DNA of 64,000 nucleotides from contig JAUIRK010000894.1 of the NCBI GenBank assembly GCA_030549495.1, positions 1,579,946 through 1,643,945 on the forward strand, read 5' to 3'. Both the position numbers and the translations under genes were made by a program. Numbering within the stretch: the stretch's first letter is position 1; each line of letters opens with the position of its first letter. This stretch comes from Nectonema munidae. Its lineage: Eukaryota; Nematomorpha; Nectonematoida; Nectonematidae. This document shows positions 39,694 to 51,409 of this stretch, piece by piece. The notes beneath the pieces were generated by a model. The model had not been told where the DNA came from, did no database searches, and saw nothing but the letters and a program-made list of their open reading frames with translations.

Positions 39694-42600
39694 CAAGGTG
39701 ATTTGACTACATTTGTGATGGTGATGGGTAAATTTTATATCCAAAGTGATGATGATGTATTGCTTTGTATAGAAATATCATTTTCATCGCCCCAGCTTTC
39801 CAAGGAAAATGATCTAGCTAAACTATATATATATATTTTTTCTGTCTCTTCTTTGAGAAAGAAAATGTGTTTATTTGCATTGCAACACGTCTCTACAATT
39901 CACAGACGAATATTCCTACACAGATTCGAATATGTCATTTATGATGACTTCTTTCATAGCTATTGCAAATGATGCTTCTATTTCTTGCAAGTTTCCTTAT
40001 TAAACCGTTTAAACTCTTTTTAGGAGCGAGCTAGCTAGCTAGATTTGTTTGCTTATTCACAATATCACTACGCCAAACGTTCGTAATATTCTCAATCAAG
40101 TATAAAGAAAGGCGTAGGACTTGCTTCTTTCATTATCTCTTTCTCCAAGTATACAGTGCTACTCTCCTTCGAATATGTTCGCCTCAAACGTACACCTTCT
40201 ACTTTCTTCCATACCCAATATAGAATTTTTATTTTTATTTCATCCTTTTTCACCCTAACTTTGCAGGCATTTGTTTTCTAAAATTCGTCCGCTGCTTTCT
40301 TAAGTTAAACCTAACGCTTTTATTTGGTGACAGTATAGTCTCTCAAAAATTACATTTGTCTTTCTTTTCCCTTCAATTGTTTTTGGAATCCGCGCGAAAT
40401 TTTTCTTCTTCTTATTTCAAGAGTAGAATTACGAAGACTAATATTTAGAATTATTGTTCAATAGAATTTAAAAAAAAAATTCGATTTTACTTCCTGGAAC
40501 AATGTAATCGTACTGGTCAAGGGCGCTAGGAATTTTAATCTCGAAATTAGAAATTTTGAAAGTAACAGAGTAAATTGTTTAGAAAGCTGGCAATTTTTTT
40601 CAAATAAAAAATATGTTAGAAAATGCATTTATAAATTTTTGAACTTTTTTAACATAAAAAATCTTTTGTTTTGACATTATTGACCTAAACAAATCAAAAA
40701 ACAGAAGAAATATAGTTCAACTAGTTTAAAATGGATTTACCCTGACTTTTTCTTTTTTTTTTAAAAAATTGACTTTTTGCCTTTATTGACTTTTATTCGC
40801 CTTGCATTAAGCGCAAATTATATCAGAAATTTACGTAAGAAGTGCAGAAATTTATAGTTTTTGTTAAACGAAATTTTATTAGCATTATTAGGTTAACATC
40901 GCTAAATTTTTAGTTTTTTCATTTTGGCTATTTTAATGTTCAATACAATATTTGCGATAAAGAGATGAAACAAAAATTTAATTTTTCATAAAAAGAATGT
41001 GTATTTGCATATGTTCGCTAAATTATATTTCTATAAATAGCGCATGGGAATAAAATTGTTTATTTATTCTGCATTTTCAATTACCGAAAATTTCTGTCAA
41101 TTTCTTGACTTCGTCCATAAACCGAACCAGTAGTACAAATATATAATGTCCCACTCATAAAAAGCTGTGTTCAAAAACGGATCTTATACTGAGCTTTCTT
41201 CATAAACGATATATTTTCAAAAGTGATCTTAGATGACTTATGCTTTTGGCACAATTTAAGATGGTAATGAGTAGTGGATCAGAGGAGTCGGCCATGCAAA
41301 TCTCTTTTTGCTGCGCAGATGTATTTATAATAAATTATTTTCCAGTAAACTTTTCATTTTTTTGTCCTGAATAAATCATTCTTTACAAGGCAAGATTTAA
41401 CGAGTGAATGTCTTTCATTTAGTACAGGACCCGTTAGAAGGCCCATTTGACCCCTTTTTTTCAAACATTTAAACAAATTTGTCGACGCACCTTATTGGCC
41501 TACGTGAAAGAAGTGACTGCGTTACTATTTGAAGCATTTTCTGCATTCTAAGAGCTAGGTATAGAATATGAAATTGTTAAAACTATTCATCATACAATTA
41601 TTCTGAGAAGTTCTGGAAATAAAAAAGCAAAAAGTGTCTATATTTTTTATTAAGAATATAGCAGTTTTAAAAAAAATTCAAAATTTTCCAAAAACTTCAA
41701 AAAAAATTTCTAAATTCGCTGTTTTTAAATAATTTTTCCATTAATTTTATTATGTTTTTCGATTTTTCACTAATAGGTAAGAGTTTTTAAACCCTAATTA
41801 ATATAAATATTAATATTAATATAATTCATTATTGAATGTGTTCTCACTGATGTTATCAAACTCTCATTCGTTCAAAGCTTTGAGAAAGTGTTTCAAAAAC
41901 AAAAGACTCTCTCCCGACCTTTTGTTTGAATAATGCAAGTAACTTATTAGTTCGGCAAATAATTACTTACTGGTTTGTTCACGAGTTTTTAGTTAATTAT
42001 TCAATATTCTCAAAAAAATAATTATTTATTTTTAAATGTCAATGATTTATCAAAAGTGTCACAAATTGGCGCTATGATCCGTGCATTTTGATCAGGCTCA
42101 CTTAAATCACGTCACCCATTTTGAATTCCTCTACATTTATATTTCGACAAACACTACGGAAAATTTGGGGATACAACCACCATTTACTGGAATAGGGCAA
42201 TTTACTCTAAATAAATATGTTTTAATTTGAACAAATTTCTCAAGTAATCAAAAAAAAGTTTCCATATAAGAAATATCAAAAATTTATAATGAAAATGTAC
42301 AGGTACACACACACACATCCACACAAAAATTTATTTTATTGCATCTGCACGAGTTTGATCTCTTTCTATTTAGGGGTTTACTTAAAACTTGATATCAAAA
42401 CATGAAGATGAACATTTTGTCCTTAGATGAAAATAGACATAAAAATTTTATGTAAAAAATAGTTTAAAACCATTAAATCATATCTATTTGATTGAAATAT
42501 CTCATAAAACAATTAAATTTTTGAAGCAGCAAATTGGAATAATCGCACTTTGTGATAATAGATATCAATTAGCCATTTGTAACTTGGCGTATACTTGATC

Positions 42601-43519
42601 AATTGCAAAACATTTCAGAAATTTGAATCCAAATTTCTAAATCCACTTCTTCTCGGCACCATTCGAAAAGACGCCCCCCTTGTTTTTGAAAATAAATAAA
42701 ACATAATAAAAACTTTTTTACAATAAAGAGTAGAATTAAAAAAATATATTAATTAAAAAAAATGACCAACATTGAGCTTTTTCTACCCAACATTATCACC
42801 CTTCTTTTCATTTCATCTTTAAATAGGCTAGGATTTCCTGCTTCATTGCGTAACTTTTGTTTACATTACGCATTCCTTTTTTCTGCCATACAAAAGATTT
42901 ATTATCTTATAGCTTATAGAAAGTGAATGTCTTACATGTAAGACAATTTTTTTATACATAAAATTATTAAAGCTACTCTTTAACAGAGCTTCTTAAGAAA
43001 TCAAGCCGAGCTAGAAAATGCTCTAGTCCAAAAAACAGCTTTTCCCACTGTAGTTCTAAGTGTGTTCCAACTCGTAGTGGTCAAGAGGAGCACTGATCTC
43101 GAATGTAGTTTTTTGGGACTTTGATGTAAGCTCGCGTAGTCAAGAATCTGGGTTCAAAGAAGGAACTCACCGAAAAATTATGGCAGTTAAGTCATGGAAA
43201 TAGGCAACATCGTATTCCCTTGTTTTAGAAGTTTGTGACAAGCTTTTTGACTTTGCCCCTTCCACTAGAAAAGACTTTTTTCGTGGCACAAATTCAATAA
43301 ATGTGATACAAATATTTTTATTATGTCCTTTTTAGATCTGTGTTCTCTTTTCACTTTTGCTTTTTCTTGAAGGTATGCTAAATGACAATAAAGGCAAAAA
43401 GCTTTCGTAATTTTCATGCCATCTTTCATATTTATAGGAGTAACGAAAATTCACATGGCGCCTAACGAAGGTATACTTTTGCATTAATTATTTCATAGTT
43501 TTCACTTAATATTCTAAAT
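39694..43519. other. non-genic stretch
   Basis: No gene recognised. Small items are GCTAGCTAGCTAG at about 40029-40042, an ACACAC tract at about 42305-42320, and a tRNA-like segment at 43070-43163. Another A-box-like TACTGGTCAAGGGCGC lies near 40513. Confidence 0.4.
43070..43163 (+). repeat. possible tRNA-derived SINE head
   Basis: A-box-like TAGTGGTCAAGAGGAGC and B-box-like TGGGTTCAAAG about 75 bp apart, a spacing seen with Leu/Ser-type tRNA ancestors. No acceptor stem pairing. Confidence 0.35.
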
Positions 43520-43787
43520 CCCGGCTACTCAACTATTATAAGCAAAAGTCCAGTTAGACAAGTTCCAATGTATGCGTAGGTCCAAAAAATTTTTATTAGA
43601 TGAAATAAAGAAAATAAAACAGCCATCTCAGAAAAGAATAATAAAATTATAATTGCATTATCAAATCAAGGTTAATTTTAATAATAAATAATGATTGAAA
43701 TTTTTTATAATGATGTTCGACTGGGGTCCAACTACAACACTTAAAAGGTCCAAATTTGGACCGCGTGCCGCCAATTGAGTACCTCTG
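43520..43787. mobile_element. hAT-type MITE, 268 bp
   Basis: The right end on the minus strand is CAGAGGTACTCAATTGGCGG; the left end CCCGGCTACTCAACT is a diverged inverted match. Flanking octamers ttctaaat (43512-43519) and ttataaat (43788-43795) agree at 7 of 8 positions. CAGRGGTnCTCAA ends with a nearby ccgcg block are familiar from hAT families. Confidence 0.65.
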
Positions 43788-43989
43788 TTATAAATATTAT
43801 TCAAAGTATGGATTGAACATTAAGAATTCTCAACAACTTCATGTACCCTAGATTCCAACTGACCTAATATCTTCATTTTAGGGAGTCTTTGGACTAGTTA
43901 GATTTGTAATCATGGTAAACATTGGTCCAGATATGTAAAATATGTTTTCAATTTACACACATGCCACACAGCTACACATGTTCACGGTC

Positions 43990-44080
43990 ATGTTAAAAAC
44001 CGCGGTTACAAGTGGTTCTAGTCGTTCAGTTCGGTTCGGTCCTTTTTTACAAGAGTCCAGTACAGTCTAAGTGCAGTCTT
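43990..44080 (+). repeat. dispersed repeat related to 12957-13085
   Basis: TAGTCGTTCAGTTCGGTTCG with flanking ggtt/gtcc-rich sequence resembles the minus strand of 13030-13065. Confidence 0.35.
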
Positions 44081-44289
44081 ATACTGTTTACAGTCGAGTT
44101 AAAGACTTAGACTAATCGTATAAGGATTAAAAGCTAACCAAATATCATCATTCTGCTCATATATACGTCCTTAAGACAACATCGTTAAAACATTTCGATC
44201 AAAATAAAAAAGTAATAATATATATACAAAGGAATTTAAATTTTGAACTAAACATTTTGCAAATGATAATAATCTATACTTTGACTCAC

Positions 44290-44514
44290 TCAGGCACTTA
44301 TCAAATCAAAATTTTTATATTCAAAAATAAGTTTATCGTATGAATTAGACACATCAAATTCTATTCCAAATTGTGCAGAATATATGAGGATAACTAAAAC
44401 GTGTTCAACATTGACAGGACCATGTTTTTCGGGAAAAATTCTTTTCAAAATAAATCTCATGAAGAAAGAAGCAAAAGCTTCTGGCTTTGAGGCTATGAAG
44501 GAACGTGTCAAACT
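44290..44514 (-). CDS. candidate terminal exon, unknown protein
   Basis: An acceptor-like AAACCCATTTAG precedes 44514, and a 74-codon frame runs to a stop. It encodes SLTRSFIASKPEAFASFFMR, then FILKRIFPEKHGPVNVEHVL and VILIYSAQFGIEFDVSNSYD. Composition is protein-like with a hydrophobic middle, but no family is recognised and no clear AATAAA follows. It could be chance. Confidence 0.35.
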   Translation of the reverse strand, partial: SLTRSFIASKPEAFASFFMRFILKRIFPEKHGPVNVEHVLVILIYSAQFGIEFDVSNSYDKLIFEYKNFDLISA

Positions 44515-45120
44515 CTAAATGGGTTTGTATTCACTGCTAATGAGGTCAGGTCTTATTTACAGCGCTGTCAATCCTTTCTCAGAAATAAAACTACAAACCC
44601 TTTGCTGTGCAATAGAAAGTATTTAGGAGAAAATTACTTATTCACTAAAAATATTTAATTGGAAATATAGGATTAACTCAAAACAAATCAAAAACAAATG
44701 ATCTACAATTACTAAACGAAAGTTCAAAATTAGAATGGGATGCCATCTTAAAAAGGGGCAGACTGAAGAAGACTTGGAGAGGCGTGGTGATTTAACATTT
44801 TCAAACTTAAATATTGAGATGTTTTCTTATTTCTATTAATGAAATTTGAGAAAAGTATTATTACCTCAAATATGTGGCGCAAAAATTTATTACTATTTTG
44901 TTAATTTGATGTATGATAATTTATATTGCTAGCTTCGCAAAGTCCTAGCTCACATTTAACACATCCAGAGGATGGTCTTTTCAAACAGCCATCAAATGCA
45001 CATCATCTTCTTTTATCGTTTATGCTTTTAAAAATTAAGCGATTTTTTAATCCATCCTCTTTTCATCATTACATCTATTGTGTCGAGAAAGCAAAGGAGC
45101 TTTACCAAACTTATTTAAGT
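44515..45120. other. non-genic stretch with a LINE scrap
   Basis: A plus-strand scrap at about 44735-44800 reads LKRGRLKKTWRGVV, matching the RGRPKKTW C-terminus of the RTE-like LINE at 32396-33750. Nothing else is seen. Confidence 0.4.
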
Positions 45121-45345
45121 ACTAGCCGGTCCCGTGGTTGTTTCTCGGTGCGCTCGAAACATAGGATTTTTGGCATTTTGGTAGTGTGTTTGTTTCTCGA
45201 AACATAGGATCATTGGTAGTTTCAACGAATCAGAATGCATCAAGAGACACACACACACACACACACAAACTATAACAATACACACAAAACATATGTATAT
45301 AAATAATTTTAACCAATCACAATGCTCCCAGCGACACACACACAC
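45121..45345. repeat. ACTAGCCGG module, incomplete copy, with (AC)n
   Basis: Begins ACTAGCCGGTCCCGTGGTTG and contains GTGCGCTCGAAACATAGGAT, then a second CTCGAAACATAGGAT. The closing complement arm is missing. (AC)n tracts follow at about 45248-45268 and 45336-45346, with GAATCAGAATGCATCAAGAG and CAATCACAATGCTCCCAGCG as paired spacers, so this end has a degenerate tandem of about 85 bp. Confidence 0.65.
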
Positions 45346-46150
45346 TTGCTTATTATATTGCGATTTCTCTTCTGAAATCTAATAAAGATTTCAATCCGCC
45401 AGTTTTTTGGGTAAAAAGGCTTCAAGCATCCAAATAAAAACAGAATAATACAATTTTTTTACGCCAAGTGTTTATATTCTGGTTCAAAGGATTCACTACT
45501 CCCAATTTGAAATTTTATTCAAACATTAAAATGGGACATTGGATCTTAATCTTTTTATTTTCGTTTTTTGAAAATCTTTCAACTTTTCTGTAATGTAAAT
45601 CATCATCATAAACAATGCTGCATGATGTTATGACATTGTTTCCGCCATCGTGACCCCTATTATTTTATAATTTTGATGTGTATATGATGAAAAATATCAA
45701 AAAAACAGAAGAGAGTATACTAATCTATGAAAGAAATAAAACTCTTTAAAATTTTTGTCATAATATTGGATTAATTTTAGAAATTGGCATGCAAGAAATG
45801 AATCCAAGCACGGCTGAGCAAAACAAGGAGGATGCCTTTAGCATTAAAAGCGCTCTTGCGCAAGCAGCTGTAATAAATTCTATTTTCAATTTCGCTCTTT
45901 ATTTTAAATGCATACATTTTAATAATACTGAAGAATGATTTATCTTCATTAACAAATGGTATAAAAAGTTTAAGTTAAACCTTTTTACACTTTCTTGTGT
46001 ATTTTAGTTCGATTTTGTCATTTTTCAATACTAAATGATCTCATTTTGGTTTTACACCCGTTTGCAAAAAGTATGGTGCATCTCATCACTATTAGACTAA
46101 AAATTCTTATTAAGTATATATTTGAATGAAGAATTGTCAATCTTGCCCAC
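45346..46150. other. non-genic stretch
   Basis: A GC-richer segment at 45779-45868 after TTAATTTTAG encodes EIGMQEMNPSTAEQNKEDAF, then SIKSALAQAAV. It could be a small exon, but its donor is weak and no partner exon is known. Confidence 0.3.
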
Positions 46151-46164
46151 ACAGTAGAATTGTT

Positions 46165-46440
46165 TAATACCAGGATGAACAAAAAGCTTGATACCTTGAT
46201 TGAGAGAGCCTCATAAAGATCAGTTGTAAAGTTGGAAGGTTTTCTCGAACTTTCACAAAATGAATGTGCTATTGAATGACATTAAACCCCAGCTTGGAAG
46301 AATAAAAGATGATCAACTTGAGAAACTAAATGAGAACTGCTTTGATAAATAATTTGTTATCAGTGCCTTGCTTTACTTAAAAAAAGCTCCTGATACCTTG
46401 AAAGAAATTTACATTTCAAATGACTTCCATCCTGAATTAA
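46165..46440 (+). pseudogene. remnant of an unrecognised coding sequence
   Basis: Protein-like segments in two frames: MNKKLDTLIERAS, SVVKLEGFLELSQ, then MNVLLNDIKPQLGRIKDDQL, EKLNENCFDK, a stop, FVISALLYLKKAPDTLKEIY and ISNDFHPEL. The order is continuous and runs into the minisatellite. I do not recognise the family. It may be an old gene or transposon copy. Confidence 0.35.
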
Positions 46441-46615
46441 ATTTTGTCGCAATACCCCTAAATTTTGTCGCAATCTCTCTAAATTTTGTCGCAATCCCCC
46501 AAAACTTTGTCGCAATCCCCCAAAACTTTGTCGCAATCCCCCAAAATTTTGTCGCAATCAAATTTTGTCGCAATTCCTTTAAATTTTGTTCTAATCTCCC
46601 TAAATCGTTTACCAT
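46438..46615 (+). repeat. 21-bp minisatellite, about 8 units
   Basis: Unit CAATCCCCCAAAATTTTGTCG with variants (ACCCCTAAA, TCTCTCTAAA). Period 21 equals seven codons, so frames on both strands stay open (NFVAIPQ on plus, RQNFGGL on minus). Internal copies at 46498-46560 are almost identical, so this part expanded recently. Similar single units occur near 48133. Confidence 0.85.
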
Positions 46616-48805
46616 CAAGTAAAATTTTTTGTAATCTAACAAATTTTTCCAAATTTTTAAGTGAATTTTTTTTGAAGATTGTAAAAGAAAAAAGAAGCCT
46701 TTAAAGCTTCAAATTTTAGAGCATAGTTCAAATTTTTAAATATTAAAATTTAGGTTAAAATTTAAAAAAGTAAAATAAAAAAAAGATTATAAAAATGAGA
46801 AAATTTTGATAGATTACAGAAAAATATTAGGGGATTTCAAAGAATTTCAACAGGTTAGGGTGCTTGCGGCACGAAATTAAATTTAAAAGAATGATTACGA
46901 AGGACTGATATAAATTTGATGAATTACAAAAATTGTAGGGAATTGCCTAAGATTACAACAAATTTGGGGATATTTTGTCGAATTTGAGCAAAAAAAAAAG
47001 TAAAATTCAAAGAAGGAGTAGCCAAGATATTTTTTGACCAAATGTAAAATTGTTGACTTTTTAGATCTCATTAAAAAGTAGGTTCTCTAAAAAAATGAAA
47101 CAACACATAAATTCATTCCATGATTATTGCATATAGATGAAATTTCAAATTGAACAGAGAAAATTGCGTTCTGTTAAATGGTATTATATATGTTCTGTCG
47201 TTGGCTACTCTTGCTCTCTAGTAGTATAAAAATACAATAATGCTTGGAATTAAAATTCTTTAAAAAAAATAGTGATTGACACAAATTGTAACGAATCGTA
47301 AACGCGATTCTTCGCTTGTCTAATACAGATATAGTGAAATGTAAAGAATTAATATCATATATTGCTTAGGAAAAGCTATCGAAGAAGCTGAATGCAGTTA
47401 TTCATTATACTAAGCGACTATAGTCATCACATGAATACATGAAGATCAACTCTTTGGCATTGCACAAAATCTTTCAAGTTTTTAGTCAAGTCATTAGTTA
47501 AAAAGTGTCAGAACACAAAAGCACTCTACAAAATTTGAGAGCAAAAGCTATATTTTTACAAAGCAGACAATTTCAATTTCGGAATATATTTTCCAACCTT
47601 TCTGTTTGAATTATTGAGGATTGACAGCGCATATTGTTTATGACTACAGTTTCCATTTTGAACGTCTTTCGTAAGATGATTCAATATTATTTTCTAAAAT
47701 AGACCCAACTTTTTTTCTGGATTCTAAGGACTGTCGTATTTCAAAATATACTTAGGTTATGAATCTTTTCTTTCCAAGACCACTTTTAGTTTTCTATATA
47801 TAAAGTAGAACATGCGTTTATTTTTTTCATTATTGATTAAAAATAATATAAACTTTATCGATTTCGCATTAAATTTATTCCAAAATTTCAAATAAATTTT
47901 TGTGAGTCTAAGCTAAAAATTCTACATTACTGCCATTACTCAGGGAAGAATTGCCGGTTTGCAAAAATATGTTTAGTAACGTAAATACATTTTTCACACC
48001 CATATGTTCTCAAATGTAAAGACGTAACATTGTTTTATATTCAAACGTATCTTATTAATTAATTTATTTAATAAATGACGATTCTAAAAATTCGTCAAAA
48101 TTTTTTTAAAAATTTACACTATTTTTAGAGAATTGTCGCAAGCCCGCTAAATTTTAACATCTCTATTCCCGGTATGATGATAACTATTAAAATAATTTTC
48201 TAATTTATTTTTTCATATTTAATTTTTTTACGTTTAAATTTGGGGATTTTGTAAAGGCAAAGCGACTCAAGGTGAATGCAATGGGAGCTAAATTTATAAA
48301 ATATCTCAAAAATTTTAGAACCCAATCTACATCCTGCTAAAGAGGTTCTGTATTAGCCACTGTAGAGACTGAAAGTCTTTAATCAGCATTTTGATTTCGT
48401 TTTTTTTTTAGTTTTTTTCAATTCTGCATAAAAAATTTTTCTTTGAATGTTTATACAAAGATTGCACAACTTGAAGTACGATATTTGATATATCCATAGT
48501 ATATATATATATATGATATATAACATTTTTACTTTAATTTTTTCTATACTTTCTTTATAAACTAATTCTAGAATCTGTCCTAAGTGTAAAACCAATATAA
48601 ATATACGGCATTTTTGGCAAAAAAATTCTGAAGGAATAATAGGTCCCACCTTATTTTGTTCTAAATATGGGAAAATTTCAGGAAAATTTCAATAAAAACG
48701 GAACTGTGTTTTCGTATCGGTCAGATTAAAATACTATATATAAATGCACATGTGTTAATTCTTATTTTCTCATTTATCCTATGAAGAAGGAGAATAAGAA
48801 AAACA
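46616..48805. other. non-genic stretch
   Basis: AT-rich; a (TA)n tract at about 48502-48516. No gene recognised. Confidence 0.4.
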
Positions 48806-48981
48806 ATATTCTGAACACATGAAAAAATTAGGTATATATCAAATGAGTACACCTTTTATGAATAATTCACTAAACTTGTGTTTGAAAATCAATAAATTCA
48901 AAGAAAACGCACAACCTACTGAAAATTTGAAGTAAAAAAAGGAATGTTAAAGCAAAGTAAGAACTAAAAAGTAAAAATAGT
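48806..48981 (+). repeat. dispersed repeat, copy 1 (with 51238-51409)
   Basis: Shares with the second copy ATATTCTGAACACATGAAAA, AATAATTCACTAAACTTGTG, TTGAAAATCAATAAATTCAA and AAGCAAAGTAAGAACT in the same order and orientation. Each copy lies next to a TTAA MITE, on opposite sides. Confidence 0.75.
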
Positions 48982-49015
48982 ATATATTCACATGTGGCTT
49001 TTATTCTGTGATCCT

Positions 49016-49129
49016 TTAACCCGTTAACGCCCATGTCGACTATAGTCGACTTTACAAAAATAAAATCGTCTGCGTTTATCAAAGCTCTTTAATACAAATC
49101 TTCTGCTTTACATTAGATATCGTCTGATT
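49016..49129. mobile_element. piggyBac-type MITE, family 1 copy B (right end missing)
   Basis: TTAA then CCCGTTAACGCCC and the GTCGACTATAGTCGAC palindrome. About 113 bp is identical to 14398-14510. The last 24 bp with the right inverted repeat are gone. Confidence 0.8.
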
Positions 49130-49345
49130 ATTACAAATTGCAACAAATAATAATCTTTAGCTTTTTTATTTTCACTAAAATTCATAACTTTTTTATTTTA
49201 TAACCTATATCAAACTAAATTTCTAATTTTATTATGCTTCATTGATTCATCGATTATATGAATGAATTTTCCACATTTTTGTTTTATATTTTACTTTTTA
49301 ATATTTTTTCTTTTCCATCCTTACTTGTAACTTTGTAAGATAAAT

Positions 49346-49710
49346 TTGGTTACCTTAATTTTTCAAATTCATTGCGGTAGCGAAAAATCATACCCTAAAG
49401 GTGGTCGCACTCGTCCACCTCATTTAGTTACTGTGACCAAATTGGTGAAAGAGGCTTGGAAAGAGTTAGATCCTAACATCATTATCAAATCATTCAAGCA
49501 TTGCTCAATCTCAAATGTTATGGACGGCACAGAGGACATATCCTATGGACAGGTACGCCAGCACAAGAATAAACAGAGAATACTGATGATGAGAAATTTG
49601 AAGACTATACCGATGATTCTTAAGAAAATGAGGACACGGTGTCGATAGAGCAGGCAAAACAGCTTTTTGACAATTCCGATGATGATGACGACTCTGAAAG
49701 CTCGGAATAA
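49346..49710 (+). pseudogene. pogo/Tigger transposase C-terminal fragment
   Basis: TRPPHLVTVTKLVKEAWKEL, then IIIKSFKHCSISNVMDGTED. This is the WV..AW..l....I..SFk.CgIsn..dG.eD block at the end of Tigger-type transposases. After a frameshift near 49600 the acidic tail QAKQLFDNSDDDDDSESSE ends at a stop. The DDE domain is absent. Confidence 0.65.
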
Positions 49711-50690
49711 AAATATTCATTAATATGTGCTTTTTTCATTTTTAAAACTGATTTTTAGTATTTTTAATAATAATAATGATAATTTTTATTTTCAAAAGTC
49801 TGACAAAAAAGATGAAAGATAGTGTACGCAATAAGGACATAGAAAGATATTTAAAAAAAATAGGATGTTTTAGAAAACACACAAAGATGACTTTTGAAAG
49901 TTGATGTCAAAGGCCAAAACAGCCGCTTGAAGACGCCAACACGGTGATAAAATTTGTAAAAACAGGACAAATAAGAAATACACAGTTCCGTGAGTTATGT
50001 TTGATGAAAATAATTATTCATGATCAATATTATACAATCATACAATATTATACATCATACAATATTGAATATGGGAAGGAAAAGTTAGAAAAAAAGGAAG
50101 ATTGTAGGTTTATATACACATACATATATATACACCTAATTTCATGCCGAAGTAAGCGTAGTAGCTATGGCTTTAACAAATGAAGTGATGCGTAATTGCT
50201 GCCCAGTCAGCATTACTTGTCCACAAATATAACAAAATATATTAGAATCATTTTTACATTTTCTATTCATTTTACAGTTCCTCGAACAAAAAACAGAGCT
50301 ATATAGTTGAACAATTTGCAAAGACCAAGCAGCTAGCAGGCGTACAACAGTATTTATTTATTTATTTATTTATTTATTTACAAATGAAAGTTTACGCATG
50401 AGAAATGTATGACAAAAACAACTGAACCAAATTATCGAAACAGTATGAAAATACTGTAGATAATTTTGTGAAGATCCAAAAGCGCAATTCTAAAAAAGAT
50501 AAAAAAAGAGGAATAAAAGTTAAGCAAAACATTGACTTCTTTTTTTTATAAAAAATAATCATAAAAAAAATTCTGACTTGATAGGTAAAAACTAAGATCA
50601 TATTTGGCTTCAACACACCAAATTACATAAGATTCAGCTAAAAATTCCTAGACCGCAAAAATGTCACTGACTTGTGTATAATACACGGTG
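49711..50690. other. non-genic stretch
   Basis: (ATTT)n tract at 50351-50380, as may be left by a LINE tail in the minus orientation. Nothing else is recognised. Confidence 0.4.
50351..50380. repeat. (ATTT)n microsatellite
   Basis: Seven perfect TTTA units. Confidence 0.9.
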
Positions 50691-50738
50691 GTATTTGACG
50701 GTTGATTTTGAGGAAAAAAAAGTGCGCATTCATTATAC

Positions 50739-51085
50739 GTGGGGAATTACAATCATTTCGAAGCTGGTAGTGCTGCGGATGACTTCATGTGTTGCGTTTT
50801 GATACATGCAAATCTCAAAATTCAAAATACACGTCTAGACCTCTTGGCTGTGTATAGGCCTCCTGCTTCTTCTGATATCCATTCTTTTCTTTTCTTCTTA
50901 TGCCAGTGTTTATTACTACAAAACTCTTGATAAAAAGCGCTTTAACCTTTTTCTGTACATCGAGTGTCTTTGTCATGACTCTTTTTGAAATCAACCCTCG
51001 GCCTTCCTTCCATCACTCAACCGAGCCGAGAAAATCAAACTCCATGATGAAATTTTTGTTAATTTTACAACTCAATTTAGTTCGT
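50739..51085 (+). pseudogene. possible LINE endonuclease scrap
   Basis: Reads IQNTRLDLLAVYRPPASSDI followed by HSFLFFL. This is the l..l.vYRPPsss...Fl motif of APE endonucleases in CR1/jockey-like LINEs. The rest is not alignable by eye. Confidence 0.4.
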
Positions 51086-51222
51086 TTAACCCATTTAAGA
51101 CCAAGCAAAGCAGACGATATCTAAAAAACGCAGACGATTTATATTCAAAATCATTGAAAAAAGCAGACGAAGATGAAATTACTTATGTTCCAAAATAGGA
51201 ACATTGGTCGTAAATGGGTTAA
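51086..51222 (-). mobile_element. piggyBac-type MITE, family 2 copy D (TTAA-flanked, 137 bp)
   Basis: TTAA at both ends; it is the reverse complement of copy C (39556-39693) with very few differences. It contains the same GTTCC..GGAAC palindrome and CGTCTGC motifs (GCAGACG on plus). Confidence 0.85.
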
Positions 51223-51237
51223 TCTGTTGGGTGAGGA

Positions 51238-51409
51238 AATATTCTGAACACATGAAAAATATAAGTCAAGAAAAAATTAGCATCTTTTATCAATAATTCA
51301 CTAAACTTGTCTTTGAAAATCAATAAATTCAAAGAAAACACAACCTACTGAAAACTTGAAGTAAAAAAAGGGAATCATAAAGCAAAGTAAGAACTTAAAG
51401 TAAAAATAG
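51238..51409 (+). repeat. dispersed repeat, copy 2 (with 48806-48981)
   Basis: See copy 1. About 85-90% similar by eye, with small indels in A-runs. Confidence 0.75.

Noticed and set aside
41261-41389. Short frame starting MVMSSGSEESAMQ
   Set aside because: Only 41 codons, no donor or partner exon, and no recognisable family.
44926-45345. Frames on both strands across the ACTAGCCGG module and (AC)n
   Set aside because: Translations of repeats; the Cys/Val-rich peptide is the (GT)n tract.
46360-46704. Overlapping open frames on both strands
   Set aside because: A 21-bp period keeps several frames open at once. The translations are repeat artefacts.
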